From the NCBI GenBank assembly GCA_963693285.1, contig OY848917.1, forward strand, positions 1,552,501-1,616,500: a stretch of DNA of 64,000 bases, written 5' to 3'. The translations under genes and the position numbers were made by a program. The notes under the pieces were generated by a model, which was not told the origin of the DNA, did no database searches, and was given only the letters and a program-made list of their open reading frames with translations. This DNA comes from Xestospongia muta. Taxonomy: Eukaryota; Porifera; Demospongiae; Haplosclerida; Petrosiidae. This document shows, in pieces, positions 39,001 to 50,216 of this stretch (positions within the stretch are counted from its first letter, which is position 1; the number at the start of each line of letters is the position of its first letter).

Positions 39001-39335
39001 ATAGTTACAACTCTGCCACTAAATAATGCAGTTGGTGGTGTATTAAATGAACATTTACTTGGGTTACTATAACCGAGTTGTTTGCAAGCCACAATGGAAT
39101 GATACTGAGTCCAAAGATAGTCACATACTGCAGTCCACTGACCATAAGAGTTGCACATCTGAAGCATACCTTTGTTAGATGCAGATCTAGTGACAACATC
39201 AAATAGACGAATGTCCCGATAGGTGCAGGCATCTAAAAAATGATTGTTCACAGTCTGCATTTACACAATCTATAACTTACTTGCAAAGGCTAAAGCACAA
39301 ATCGAAAAAATGATGATAGTAAACGTTTTCTTCAT
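36074..39335 (-). CDS. Five-SRCR transmembrane receptor, array copy 7
   Basis: Predicted 705-residue receptor. Exons: 39335-39281 (signal MKKTFTIIIFSICALAFA), 39232-39059, 38812-38630, 38573-38394, 38343-38161, 38111-37932, 37879-37706, 37636-37469, 37418-37251, 37098-36940, 36752-36570, 36489-36369, 36263-36074. Phases agree (2118 bases). Exon 6 has a lengthened loop (SSYSPYTFNN). The signal peptide and exon 4 (NNAEW type) match copies 1 and 6, whereas exons 7 and 9 and the tail (HGSQSHHRPIGHTQMQ, end IKSIYYDLK) match copies 2 and 8, so the gene is a mosaic. Five SRCR domains, one membrane helix, basic tail. No lesion seen. Confidence 0.92.
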
Positions 39336-39378
39336 GATGAAGCAATCATCCAATGTAATAAAAGACGAGAGTATAGAT

Positions 39379-39607
39379 TATCCTCACCGCTAGCCCTTTG
39401 TGCGCATGGGAGGAACACGTGATTGTCGCCTACTCGTGGGTATTGGTTCATATAGGTGACCTTTGATTCAGAGCATGTTACTACGATTAATATTTATTTC
39501 TAGAAATTTTTAGCATTTTTAGTTGTTATCACTGTCTAGTAATGTTGCTGAAAGATTCTACTAACCCTAATCCTCAACTAAATACATTATAGTTATTCAA
39601 TATATAG
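39379..39607 (-). promoter_or_regulatory. Copy 7 promoter with CACGTG insert
   Basis: Proximal GGTGAGGATA (39388-39379), insert about 39392-39510 with GGAGGAACACGTGATT, and a TATA-like CTATATATTG at about 39607-39598. Same layout as copy 6. Confidence 0.4.
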
Positions 39608-40339
39608 TAGACTAACATCAGAATCTAAGTTAATTGACTTCATACATAATATGTGTTGTTGACATTACTTCCACATTGTATTTTCAGCCAACTCACTTAA
39701 GTAATAGCAGGTTATTCTTGGATGTATATATTTCAGTCCTAAGCTAATATTTGTTTTAATGTTCAGATCTGAAATAACAAAGTAATCGTAATTAAAGTTC
39801 ACAAAATAACTATATTTGTGTATAATAAACATTTCAATTGTCTACTGAGTCATTTTACTTTCTCAGGCACAAGTATATTAACATCATTGTTACTACAGTA
39901 TCAAATTATCAATAAAGAATTTGTGATGGAGTATTTACATCTTGTCTACAATTGTATGTCAGTGCTTGATTTCTTGATGAGAAATATATGTCAGTTCAAT
40001 AATAGCATAGCAGTAATGGGTCAGTGATGATAAATTTCCACTTTAATTACAATTATTTATTGAACATTTAAGTTTTGATAGTAAATATACAAACTTATTT
40101 ATATTTAACTATCTATTGTTTATTATGTTGATAATAATACCAATGATCCTGCCATTATTTCCACAAAATATGTACACCTGAATGTATATTCCCTCCAAGA
40201 GTACATCAATAAACCAGTTATGTGTTTTCTTAACAATGTTTATGACAACATCACCAATAGTAAAAGCTTTGTATGAAAAAACATTGGAAAGAATCGGAAA
40301 ACAACTGCTTTAAATAATGAAAGGCACTAAAGTGCCGAA
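39608..40339. other. Array spacer upstream of copy 7
   Basis: Matches 7145-7840 and 42400-43110. It is interrupted at about 40320 by a foreign block that ends at about 41840, after which the spacer resumes (CTGTAAATCTGATTGTGC). Confidence 0.55.
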
Positions 40340-40420
40340 CCTCGCTGCAGTTTCTAAGTTATTTATAAATCCTATGCCAGCTTAGGCCCAGCTTATGATG
40401 TTGTTATTGCAAGAAAATTT

Positions 40421-40538
40421 ATTAACATTCCAGAAGGTGTGGTTATAAAATGGTAAGCTTTGTCATTCTGTATATGCTCATTAACATTCCAGAAGGTGTG
40501 GTTATAAAATGGTAAGCTTTGTCATTCTGTATATGCTC
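40421..40538. repeat. 59-base exact tandem duplication
   Basis: Copies at 40421-40479 and 40480-40538, beginning ATTAACATTCCAGAAGGTG. No difference seen, so the duplication is recent or an assembly artefact. Confidence 0.85.
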
Positions 40539-41183
40539 ATTAATTGTTGCTTGATTTCTAGCTTTGCCATGTCTGTGAAGCAGTAACTGAGTAAGTAATA
40601 GTATCATTCAATTGCCAAGCAAGATTAAGTGCTAATTTCGTGATGAAAAGTTTCTCTGAGTCTTTACATGACCCTTTAAAATGTATCAATATTTCGTATA
40701 CAAAATTTATTGTAACTTGAAGATGAAACGTTCTTTGGAAACGTCCCGTAGTACAAATATAAATCGATATATTATCTATTAGTAGCAGTCTTTTCAGTAC
40801 TTGGAGACGTTTCCTGAATGCGTTACTTCGCTCCAAGTCCAAAAAACATTTTTCAGAACTTTTCTAACGATTACTTCGACCAACGGCCTTCTATCTTGCT
40901 GATCCGTATTCCTCTGAGATTGTTTCCAACATACTAAAAAAACTCCACGTTAAATTTTTTACTTTTCGAGAAACGGCACTTGACCTCTGCAGCCTGAAAA
41001 TTCTTTTGCGAGTTTTTAAGCTTCTGTTTTTCTTGACGATGTTCTAGACACTACTGTTGTAAAGTCCACATGCTTTTCTATTCGTTGCTAAACGTTGGTA
41101 GCTGCTAACGCTTCGGTTGCCAAGTTGTAGCAGTTCAAAGGTAACAGGCAGTGCAGACACACACACACACAAACAGACTACAT

Positions 41184-41793
41184 AGCCTCGTACCCAGGCT
41201 AAACGCCTGGTAACTACTGTTTGCGCATGCATTTAATTTCCCCAGATTTCTTGGAAAATAGTATACTCTAAGAATCCTCCGTCAACTATGACGTCAAAAT
41301 TCCTTTAACCTCAATGTTAGATTAATTGTGAAGGCTACTTGTAGTACTGATAGAAACTTTTCTTCTGGTCTATTGTATGCTCTAAAGAAGCTAGAAACCA
41401 GCTGTTTGAATGCCTCTATGTCTACAAGAGATTTCTCTAGAGACATAATTCCAAGTTTGCACTTTACACAAGAGAGACCATGATCTCTCGAAATGATAAC
41501 ATCAAGCAAAGAAGTTATTCGAGAAACCCAATTGTTTTGCATCCTAACAGCACTGAACAAGTTTGTTGCTCTTTTGGTTTCCACTAAATCACTGCATAAA
41601 CGACAAACTCGACTGGCCATGCTTAAACTCGTGTAGTGAATGAAACGTCATCATTATAAACCCAGCCCATCGATTCGTCATTTAATTGAAAAGGTAGTAA
41701 TTATGATGTCAACGTCTTTCGATAATTACGCGCATGCGCAAGCAGTAGTCACCAGGCGTTCTACTCTTTACTAGAACGCCTGGGTACGAGGCT
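41184..41793. mobile_element. 610-base TIR element carrying a ZAD-like ORF
   Basis: Ends are AGCCTCGTACCCA (41184) and TGGGTACGAGGCT (41793), with subterminal GCGCATGC and CCAGGCG also inverted. AACAGACTACA occurs on both sides (41172-41182 and 41794-41804), probably the target-site duplication, offset by one T on the left. A truncated left end lies at 21680. It carries one ORF (41294-41620). No transposase core seen, so it is probably non-autonomous. Confidence 0.7.
41294..41620 (-). CDS. Small ZAD-like zinc-finger protein inside a mobile element
   Basis: A 108-residue ORF starting MASRVCRLCSDLVE. It has a C-x2-C near residues 6-9, Trp at about residue 31, and a second C-x2-C (LSCVKCK) at about residue 50, then a helix ending with Phe. 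This spacing resembles the ZAD zinc-binding fold (CRLC at the N-terminus, a later C-x2-C, then L...F), usually an N-terminal dimerisation domain of larger zinc-finger factors. Here it stands alone, so it may be a first exon or a captured or truncated gene. It lies inside the inverted repeats on the minus strand. Similarity is by motif only. Confidence 0.5.
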   Translation of the reverse strand: MASRVCRLCSDLVETKRATNLFSAVRMQNNWVSRITSLLDVIISRDHGLSCVKCKLGIMSLEKSLVDIEAFKQLVSSFFRAYNRPEEKFLSVLQVAFTINLTLRLKEF

Positions 41794-42079
41794 AACAGAC
41801 TACAGTACCCTCGCTTTGCGCCCACGCACAGCGAGGTTAATTATCACGTTTCTGTAAATCTGATTGTGCAATGTTATTCTACTTTCTTCAGATATTAAGA
41901 TAATCACATGTCCTAATTTACAAGGCAATGAGCCAAATCTCATTGTTTGTATGATTTCTTCATTATGTCATTTTGTATAAACATATGAAAATACATTGAA
42001 ACTATTATTAGCTGAAATACTCAAAAGGGAATGTTAAAAGGAGAGAAGTAATAATATAGCTGTATATAGTTAGTGAAAT

Positions 42080-42222
42080 ACATGATTTTATTCCACTGAA
42101 CACTGAGATGAGCTTCTTGTATAAGTAACTACATGGTCTTAAAAAGATGACCACGCCCTTTTTGTAAAGCCGCCTGTATCAGATAACAAGCTTGTTCTCA
42201 TGACACTAATGCTGATGTGTGG
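42080..42222. repeat. Recurrent upstream block (4th copy)
   Basis: Same block as 8045-8215 (AAAAAGATGACCACGCCC, then AACAAGCTTGTTCTCATG). At 42222 it passes directly into promoter sequence instead of the usual GGGAGGATTAAG continuation, marking a deletion junction. Confidence 0.55.
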
Positions 42223-42224
42223 AA

Positions 42225-42396
42225 TATCCTCACTGCCAACCCTTTGTGCGCGTGGGAGGAACACGTGATTGACGCCTACTCGTGCGTATTGGTTCATGGT
42301 GACCTTAGATTCAGAGCATGTTACTACGATTAATAATTTATTAACTCTAATCCTCAACTAAATACATTATATATACTCACTACTAATTATATAGTT
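42225..42396 (-). promoter_or_regulatory. Orphan SRCR promoter without a gene
   Basis: AGTGAGGATA (42234-42225), the CACGTG block (42238-42340), a further AGTGAGTAT motif and CTATATAAT (to about 42396) reproduce the copy 7 promoter. No signal-peptide exon lies on its downstream (lower-coordinate) side. The expected receptor has been removed by deletion. Confidence 0.55.
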
Positions 42397-43566
42397 TTTT
42401 TAATAGTAGACTAACATCAAAATCTAAGTTAATTGACTTCATACATAGCATATGTTATCGATGTTACTTCCACATTGTGTTTTTAGCCAACTCACTTAAG
42501 GAATAGCAGGTTATTTTTGGATGTATATATTTTAGTCCTAAGCTAATATTTGTTTTAATGTTCAGATCTGAAATAACAAAATAATCGTATTTAAAGTGCA
42601 CAAAATAACTATATTTGTGTATAATAAACACTTTAATTGTCTACTGAGTCACTTTGATTTCTCAGGCAAAATCAATTAACGTCATTGTTACTACTGTATA
42701 TTAAAAAAGAATTTGTGATGGAATATTTATATCTTGCCTACAACTCTATGTTAGTGTGCTTGATTTCTTGATGAGAAATATATGTCAGTTCAATAATAGC
42801 ATAGCAGTAATGGGTCAGTGATGATAAATTTCCACCTTTATTTCAATTGTTTATTGAACATTTAGGTTTTGATAGTAAATATACAAACTTATCTACACTT
42901 AATTAACTATTGTCTATTGTGTTGGTAAATATATAATTATATATATACCAATGCCACTATTTACACACATATGTATACCTGAATGTATATTCCCTCCAAA
43001 AATACATCAATAAACCAGTCATATGTTTTCTTAATGATGGTTATGACAACATCACCAATAGTAAAAGCATTGCATAAAAAAACATTGGAAAGAATTGGAA
43101 AACAACTGTTGGAAATAATTATCATGTTCCTGTAGATCTGATTGTGCAAAATTATTCTACTTTCCTCAGATATTAAGAAAAGTATAATGTACAATAAAAT
43201 ATATTATAATTTACAAGGCAAATGAGCCAAATTGAAATGTTGGCATAGTTTCTTCATTATGACAAATTGTATAAACATATGAAAATACATTGAAATTATT
43301 ATTAGCTGAAATGCTCAAAAGGGAATGTTAAAGGGAGAGAAGTAATAATATAGCTGTATATAGTTAGTGAAATACATGATTTTATTCCACTGAACACTGA
43401 GATGATCTTCTTACATGCTCTTAACAAGATGACCATGCCCTATTTGTAAAACCAGTTGTATGAGATAACAAGCTTGTTCTCATGACACTAATTGCTGATG
43501 TATGGGAGGATTAAGCAAAATAAAAAAAATTACAATTTATTTCAACTAACCAATCAGATTATGTTA

Positions 43567-43847
43567 CTTACAGATTCTGAGTAGTGTGGGAAGAAATCCA
43601 CAGAAATATATTATTAATTTATATTAAGAGTAACAATCATCAAACATTCCTTCACTTTGTAAAAAATGATATAATTGAGCCAACTACAGAAACAAGCAAC
43701 AAATTTTTACTTAACCAGTAGAAATTTGTTGTTTGTTGTTGTAGTTGGCTCAATTATATCTTCCTGGTACAAAGTGAAGAAATGTTTGATATGAAACATT
43801 TGATGACTTTTGAGTTTGAATATAAACTAAAAATTTATTATCTGTAG
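43567..43847. repeat. Fold-back element, second copy
   Basis: Same element as 8276-8528: arms around ACTTAACCAGTAGAAATTTG, inner arms GAGCCAACTACA / TGTAGTTGGCTC, right end ATCTGTAG at 43840-43847. It carries an extra 25-30 base segment in the left arm. Confidence 0.6.
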
Positions 43848-44488
43848 ATTTTTGAAGTTTCCTAGTTGTTTATATGGCTTTTTTTATATTTTCATATTGT
43901 AATTATTTGAAGTTCTGACATGAGCCCTGGTAGCTGGCTAGTAGGGTACTCTAGTTTATCAACAAAAAGAGTTCTGGCTCAATAGATTACAAAGAATGAA
44001 CAAAGCTCTCAATACAGTGTAAAATTTATGAAACAATATGATATGTGGGGCTATGTAAAAACATCAACTATAAATAGGTTTTATAATCCATAGGGTTTAC
44101 TTGAGCTCAGAAACTGATCAAGAGATTTTTAACATATTCTGTCAATTTCTTTCAGAAAGAAAATATAAAACTGTGAGAGGACAAGTTCAAGTACCTTGTT
44201 TCAATTTTGAAATTTTAACATAGACTAGGAAGTAGGTGTGATATTATTATTCAATTGTTATTAGACATTTTTTTTTCTTTTTTTCATTATTATATGCAAT
44301 GGGATTATGCAATGTATACTATAATATTTATTCGGTATCCCGAGTAGTGGGACAGCATGCAGTTTTATATAGAATTTACTTTAGAACATGGTATATAGTA
44401 CCATATACTGATTCATATTGGCCTGACTATATGTAATGAAACTACTCAATAATAATCGTTGGTTTCCACAACTAACATATGTATGTAT

Positions 44489-44630
<142 letters not shown>

Positions 44631-45134
44631 TATGATAATACTACTATATAATATAAATTGGTATGCACCACTGGCATATCTCTACTCTCATTTGTGTAAA
44701 CATACTTAATTGCAAGTACACTCAAGATCATGTTATCCATTAAGAATTTATCAATGTCAAAGACACTTCACAACACTAAAAACAACATTATTATAATAAA
44801 TTCTTTCCTGCATGCGATTTTTTAATAACAGTACTAATCGGATTGTTGCTAACCCTGAAGACAAAGGAAGCATAAAAGTTATTATTTATTAGTATTACTG
44901 ATAATTACTCACATGTTAAATTTGTTATAGTATGTGCTATATTTGTAACCATACTTTAAGGGTGTGACAATGACAAGAAAAAACTTTAACTTTTATATCA
45001 CTATTTGCTTTAAATATGATATTTTATTTAATGTGTAACCTCAAAGAAAAAATGGCAGCAATGTCAATAACAGCATTTACAAAAAACAAGGTAATAGCAA
45101 TATGAGTAACAATTAGTCATCAGTATATTAAAAT

Positions 45135-46839
45135 GTTATTTAAGATCACAATAGATGGACTTAATTTCTTGTTGCATTTGAGTATTTCCAATTGGTCTAT
45201 GATGACTTTGACTGCCATGACCTTCCTGTGTTAATATATTAATTAAAATATTGCCAGCTAAATATTTCTTGATAGATTTTGACATGTTTTTCATTTTTAA
45301 AGAGACAATGACCACACCTAGAATTCCAAAGGTATCGAAAATAAGAAATTATAACATTATTTATTATCTATTACAATAAATGTTTTACAATTATAATTAT
45401 GCAATTTGTGTATTTTTTGAAGTCATACCCAATTAGCATGACAATAATTGAAATGACTAGAAAGACTACACCACTGACAAGCACACCATTAACAGCTTGC
45501 TTTTGAGATAATCCAACAGTAGGATTTACAGAAGTTGATGGCCTGTAATCACCTCATGATAAGAAAGAAAGTCCTTACATGCAGACATTAATTATTGTAT
45601 TTCAAACATAATATTTTCTTTATGAACTAACTTTGACAATTAACACCAGCAACTTCAGTATTTTGATATGTTACTGAAGGCTGTCCTGTAACATAATAAT
45701 ATCAATGATGTTTACAGTCCCAAAGTTTGGACTCTGTTCTGTGACAATTAACATTATTATAATGTACAGATCTTCTTGGTTTGCTCACATGAGAATTAAA
45801 TACTGCTTGTGTTGCTGAAGAAAAATTAAATATGTAAAATGTTAGGACAATTAAGCACACTACATATATTCATATGATACATGTGATTATATCCTTGTGT
45901 ACTTTAAATACAGATTAACATCATTTAAGTGCACACTCTTAAATTAAATATTTTAATAAATAATATTATTATCTACAAACACATTACTAACCATTTCCAG
46001 AATATCCTAACTGTATGCAGACAACTTTAGCATTGTTATCATTCCAACCACTTTGAGATATTAGTCCCCACATTTTATTAAGACATATTTCAACAAAACT
46101 CTCAAAATGATGATCACCTCCAGTTAAACGAATATTTAAAAGTGTTATAACTTTCATGCATGTATGATATACTAGCATATAATTGCTAAATTGTTGATAT
46201 TTATTCTTGTGATTGTCATGGTCAAACAGTAGTATAACAATGATGTGCATTTAAGACATATATCTAACCATTATAACAAAGCAAACCAATAACAGATCTC
46301 CTTGAACAATAAATATAAGGATACTGAGATTTAGTACAGTCAGTCAAAGTAGACTCGTGTCCAAAGCAATCAAAATTACCATAAACAGTTGGTCCATTAC
46401 CATCACCATAAATAGACTGTGTTGATATAATAGCACCTGTGTATTTTAAATGTTATTGTTACATTAGCTCATGTTGTCATTACCATTTGTATCATTATAA
46501 CCTAATTGTTTACAGCCAATGTATGCAGAAGACTTTGAAAACCTAGGACAAATGGGTCCCAAACACCTTGTACACAAACTTTAAGTCGATCTTCTCTTTC
46601 AATGGTTCCATTAACTAGATGAACATCTCTCTTGTTGCAGTTTCCTGGATCTATTTACGAAAGAGATCAATGACACCAATTTGTTTTAGAAAATATACCA
46701 AGTTATCTAATATAAGTGTATCTCACCGTAACATTTCAGACCAATATGATTTAATAGCTACAACAATAAAGACCACAATTATGTTGACTAATATAAAAGA
46801 ACATCTTTGCAATTGCTGATAAGGACTACTACAATATTT
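45135..46839 (-). pseudogene. Truncated SRCR receptor (array copy 8)
   Basis: The 3' half of a copy 2/7-type receptor. Recognisable are a fragment of exon 7 (from 46839), exon 8, exon 9 (about 46433-46266), a shortened exon 10, exon 11 (45814-45632), exon 12 (from 45552) and the tail exon ending at 45135 (IKSIYCDLK). Lesions: exon 7 stops mid-codon at 46839 against a gypsy integrase relic, so exons 1-6 are missing; exon 8 has a one-base deletion near 46556; about 40 bases including the exon 10 acceptor and its DCEEGD start are deleted at about 46135; the acceptor of the tail exon reads GG instead of AG at about 45324. The tyrosine motif survives, which suggests recent inactivation. Confidence 0.85.
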
Positions 46840-47945
46840 TAGAATATGCATGGTCAATATACTTTCTCCATATCCTTCCATCAGTCAATTCAATATTAAC
46901 TACATTTCTTCCCTCTTTACTTACTATTTTGCCTGGTAACCATTTGTTTCCAGAGCCAAAATTACGAGCCATTACTCTCTCTCCAATATTCAAATATAGA
47001 GGTTTCTGATTTCGAACAAAATGTTTCTCTTTCTGATTTCTTGCTTTCTGGTGATTTGTTGGATACAAAAGGTCTAAATGCATTCTTATCCTCCTTCTCA
47101 TTAGCAATTCAGCTGGTGCAGTACCAGTAGTACTTTTGGGCGTCACTCTGTATTTTAACAAGAAACTTGGAATTCTTGTTTCTAATAGACCCTCCATCTT
47201 TCTCAGTCCCTTCTTCACTGTTTTGAAGGCACGCTCTGCCAATCCATTTGAAGCTGGGTGATATGGAGGTGCGAACACATGTCGAATTCCGTTTCGTTGT
47301 ATGAACTCTTTAAATTCTTGACTCGTAAAAGCCGAACCATTGTCTGACACAAGTACTTCAGGAAGGCCGTGTGTATCGAAAACTGTTATCAATTTTGAAA
47401 TAGTAGATTCGGTAGAAGTTGATGATACATTGAAAATTTAAAGCCATTTTAAGTAGGCGTCAATAATGATTAGCAGAGTTTTACCCATAAATGGTCCTGC
47501 ATGAGCCACATGTAGTCATGTCCATGGCTTCCTGGCCACTCCCATGCTTGCATTGGTCATGCTGGAGGCATTTCTTTTTCTTGTTGACACTTTATACATT
47601 TGTGTGCTTGTTTCTCCAGATCTATATTCAAAGACGGCCACCGCACATAACTCCTGGCAAAACATTTCATTTTGACAATTCCTGGATGGTCTTCATGAAT
47701 TTCTTGTAGTACATGTTGCCTCAGCTGATGTGGTATAATAACTCTAGTACCCCATAAAAGACAGCCATCCTCTACACTTAACTCATCTTTTCTCTGCTTA
47801 TACGGTGTTATGTCTTTGCTGGTGACGTTTCTGGCCAGCCCTGTAGGATGTATTTCTTAACCTTTGACAAAACTATCTCTTTCGGTATAAGATTTAACTT
47901 GGGATACTGATACTAAGGAATTATAGAGTCTTTCCATAAGTAGTA
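46840..47945 (-). mobile_element. Ty3/gypsy retrotransposon pol relic (integrase)
   Basis: Minus strand. A 187-codon open segment (47392-46829) carries the C-terminal half of an integrase core (LVSDNGSAF, a D-x-x-x-x-F site, then HPASNGLAER with the catalytic Glu) and a C-terminal GERVMARNF / WLPGKIV domain. Upstream in broken frames are the HHCC zinc-binding region (H-x3-H then C-x2-C, about 47720-47550), KDELSVEDGCLLWGTRVIIP and a GWPE segment, the usual order between RNase H and integrase in gypsy elements. Frameshifts and stops near 47440 and 47800 show it is dead. No LTRs seen. Its left border is fused to SRCR exon 7, which supplies the stop codon. Confidence 0.85.
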
Positions 47946-47953
47946 TAGTCTCA

Positions 47954-47993
47954 GCTGTCGAAGATCTGATATCAATATCAGATCTCCGACAGC
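47954..47993. repeat. Near-perfect 40-base palindrome
   Basis: GCTGTCGAAGATCTGATATC at 47954-47973 is followed directly by its inverted copy AATATCAGATCTCCGACAGC with two mismatches. It lies at the inner edge of the gypsy relic and may mark a rearrangement. Confidence 0.75.
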
Positions 47994-48529
47994 ATCCTCA
48001 AGCACTTCTGTAACTTCTAGCAGTATCGGTAAACACAAAAGAGCTACATCCCTTGTCTTACAAGTACTGCTCAAACACACTCATCAATAACTTATGCTCA
48101 TGCTATGATCCAAAGAATGATAATCCACTATACTTTATTCCTTACTAATAGAGCAGAATATATGAGCAGTACATAATGCAATGGATGAGGACAAACAATT
48201 CAAGACAAATGAACTGTAAGGTTGTCATAGTAACATTGACGTAATAAATACTCTTATACACAGAATATGGAAGTCATAATGCTAAGATTGTGAGGACGAC
48301 TGTTTCTGTAGTTGGAGATTGTTATCCTGAAAAAGTTATATTAAGTATGTGAGTGATGAGTTTATTTTGTTTTAACCTTTATTTCTTTATAGAAGGTTGT
48401 AGGACTTAAAAAAGACGCCCAAAGCATTTTGTGACCCCAGTCAAAAGTAAAAAAACAACGAGATCAAGAAAGCAGTGTGTATGTTTTGTATACAATACAT
48501 ACCACAATGCTTATGCTTTCAATATGTAG
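47994..48529. other. No gene seen
   Basis: Unplaced sequence between the gypsy relic and a decayed ORF. A short Arg/Lys-rich open stretch follows an AG at about 48393 and may be another exon of that relic. Confidence 0.3.
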
Positions 48530-48875
48530 ACATTTGAAAGACGTGCAAGATTTTGGGAGTCTGTAACAGCAGACATGATGTTCGACAAAGAAAAATATGT
48601 TCGCCATCAACCTCATTATCGGTCTGATCAATTTCACTCATTCATGGAAAAACTTGATGAAAATAAATTCTTCCCATGCATGATTCACAAGAGAAGTAGG
48701 GTCCCCATTTCAAAAGACAATTTCAGAAAATGCAAAGCTGTGGATACTTAAAGATGGACTAAATAAAGATAATGGTGATGGTGAATCAGTTGTTGTGTCA
48801 GTACTAAATCCTAATACAGCAACAGTAGAAAGAGAAGAGGACAGTGATTCAGAATATTTGTTTAGTTCTGATTGA
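48530..48875 (+). pseudogene. Decayed last exon of an unknown protein
   Basis: After AG at 48528-48529 an open frame reads FERRARFWESVTADMMFDKE and continues through HYRSDQFHSFMEKLDENKFF. A frameshift near 48710-48730 follows, and the other frame continues LWILKDGLNKDNGDGES to an acidic end (EREEDSDSEYLFSSD, stop at 48873-48875). The acidic terminus resembles the relics at 3.3 and 20.5 kb. Family not recognised. Confidence 0.4.
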
Positions 48876-48959
48876 CATTATTATTATAATGCATTTGTGT
48901 TGCATTTCATTTTTGTGATAATAATTATTTCCCCCAAATTGGCAATGCTCAAAATAACC

Positions 48960-50216
48960 TAAATTGTAAATAATATAATAATACACAATAAAGTGATGAG
49001 TTCTATTTTCACAATATAAACAAGCCAAATTTTGATGTTGGTATAGGTCTTCATTAAGTCATCTTGTATTAACCTCACATTTAAGCTGTTCTTTACTATA
49101 TTTATGCCTACTCTTCAAACAGTATGATTGTCTTTGGCTCTCTGCCTCTCTATCAAGTTAGCTGAAGCGTATTATCAAAAGGAATCTTAAAGAAAGCTAA
49201 ATAATGATGTAGCAGTATATAGATATTGAAATATTGTATGTAGTTAAGTTGTTTAGTGACCACAAATATGGAAGCCTTGATAAACCAGCTAGTTAAGAAT
49301 ATAAATTATACAAATTGCATAATGAAAACTGTTTATAAAATGTTAGAACTAATAATGATTTTTAAAAATAAAAACATTTTCATTTGTTAAACAGTCAATT
49401 CTATGGAAAACATGTACAGTAGTCAAAACAGTATCATGTTTTCTTTCAGTTTACATCATACAACCTATATAACCAAATATTGGTTAAATCAACCATCAGT
49501 TATTACAGTAAATTGTGTATTCATCAAGTGCATGACTTAAGAAATAGCAGGTTTTTGTTTATTTGGCAGTATAATAATAAACTAATGTTTGCTTAAATGA
49601 AAGTTGAGATCTGAAATAACAAAGTGACCAGTTGACGCTTATTACATGAGTGCAAAATTAACTATATATATATGTATTGTACACAGTCTAATTGTCAGCA
49701 ATATAGTCTTGAGACTGAAAAGTCAAGTGAAGGTCCCATATCTAAAAGATCAAATCTTTTAGATGATACTAAGAGTAACCCTGAATAGAAACAGAACACT
49801 CTAGCTCTATGTAAGTTTTTTCATTGTGCCTTCGATTATCTCTTGACTATTCACACTTTACTCAACTTCCTTTGATTAGCTTTGATACTATGACTTTAGT
49901 AATGAGCATAATGATTGTAAAGTACATGAGATTGAGACTGTGAATACAATTCAGACACAGATTCAGAAACTGTTTTCTCAAGTCAATTAATGTGATAAAG
50001 GATGTTGTAAGAGTCAAAGAACCATTCAAAGCTACAAAATTAGAATTTTTAATTAATTTAAACAAAATGTTTATATACTTATATTAAATGAAATCAATTT
50101 CTATATAATTATATGAATGTATTTTTAACCCATTACGTATACAAATAGCCAAAAACAGATAATACAACAAAAATCCTCCCACTAAATGAGACAGTTGATG
50201 CATTAAATGAATATTT
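48960..50216. repeat. Rearranged copies of array 5' flank
   Basis: 48960-49290 matches 26350-26690 and 49296-49480 matches 26000-26170, in reversed order relative to 26 kb. 49730-50100 shows no similarity that I can see. No gene. Confidence 0.5.

Larger units (their letters stand above)
40340..41837. mobile_element. Foreign insert with short terminal inverted repeats
   Basis: Relative to the matching spacers at 7.85 and 43.12 kb, about 1.5 kb is inserted. Its ends are inverted copies: AACCTCGCTG at 40340 and CAGCGAGGTT at 41837. It contains an exact 59-base tandem duplication, an unrecognised 94-codon minus ORF (40558-40842) and, nested near its right end, a second element (41184-41793). Class is not clear from sequence alone. 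Confidence 0.5.

Noticed and set aside
46829..47392. A functional integrase-SRCR fusion protein
   Set aside because: The integrase frame meets a stop at the junction and is out of phase with the SRCR exon; both partners carry other lesions.
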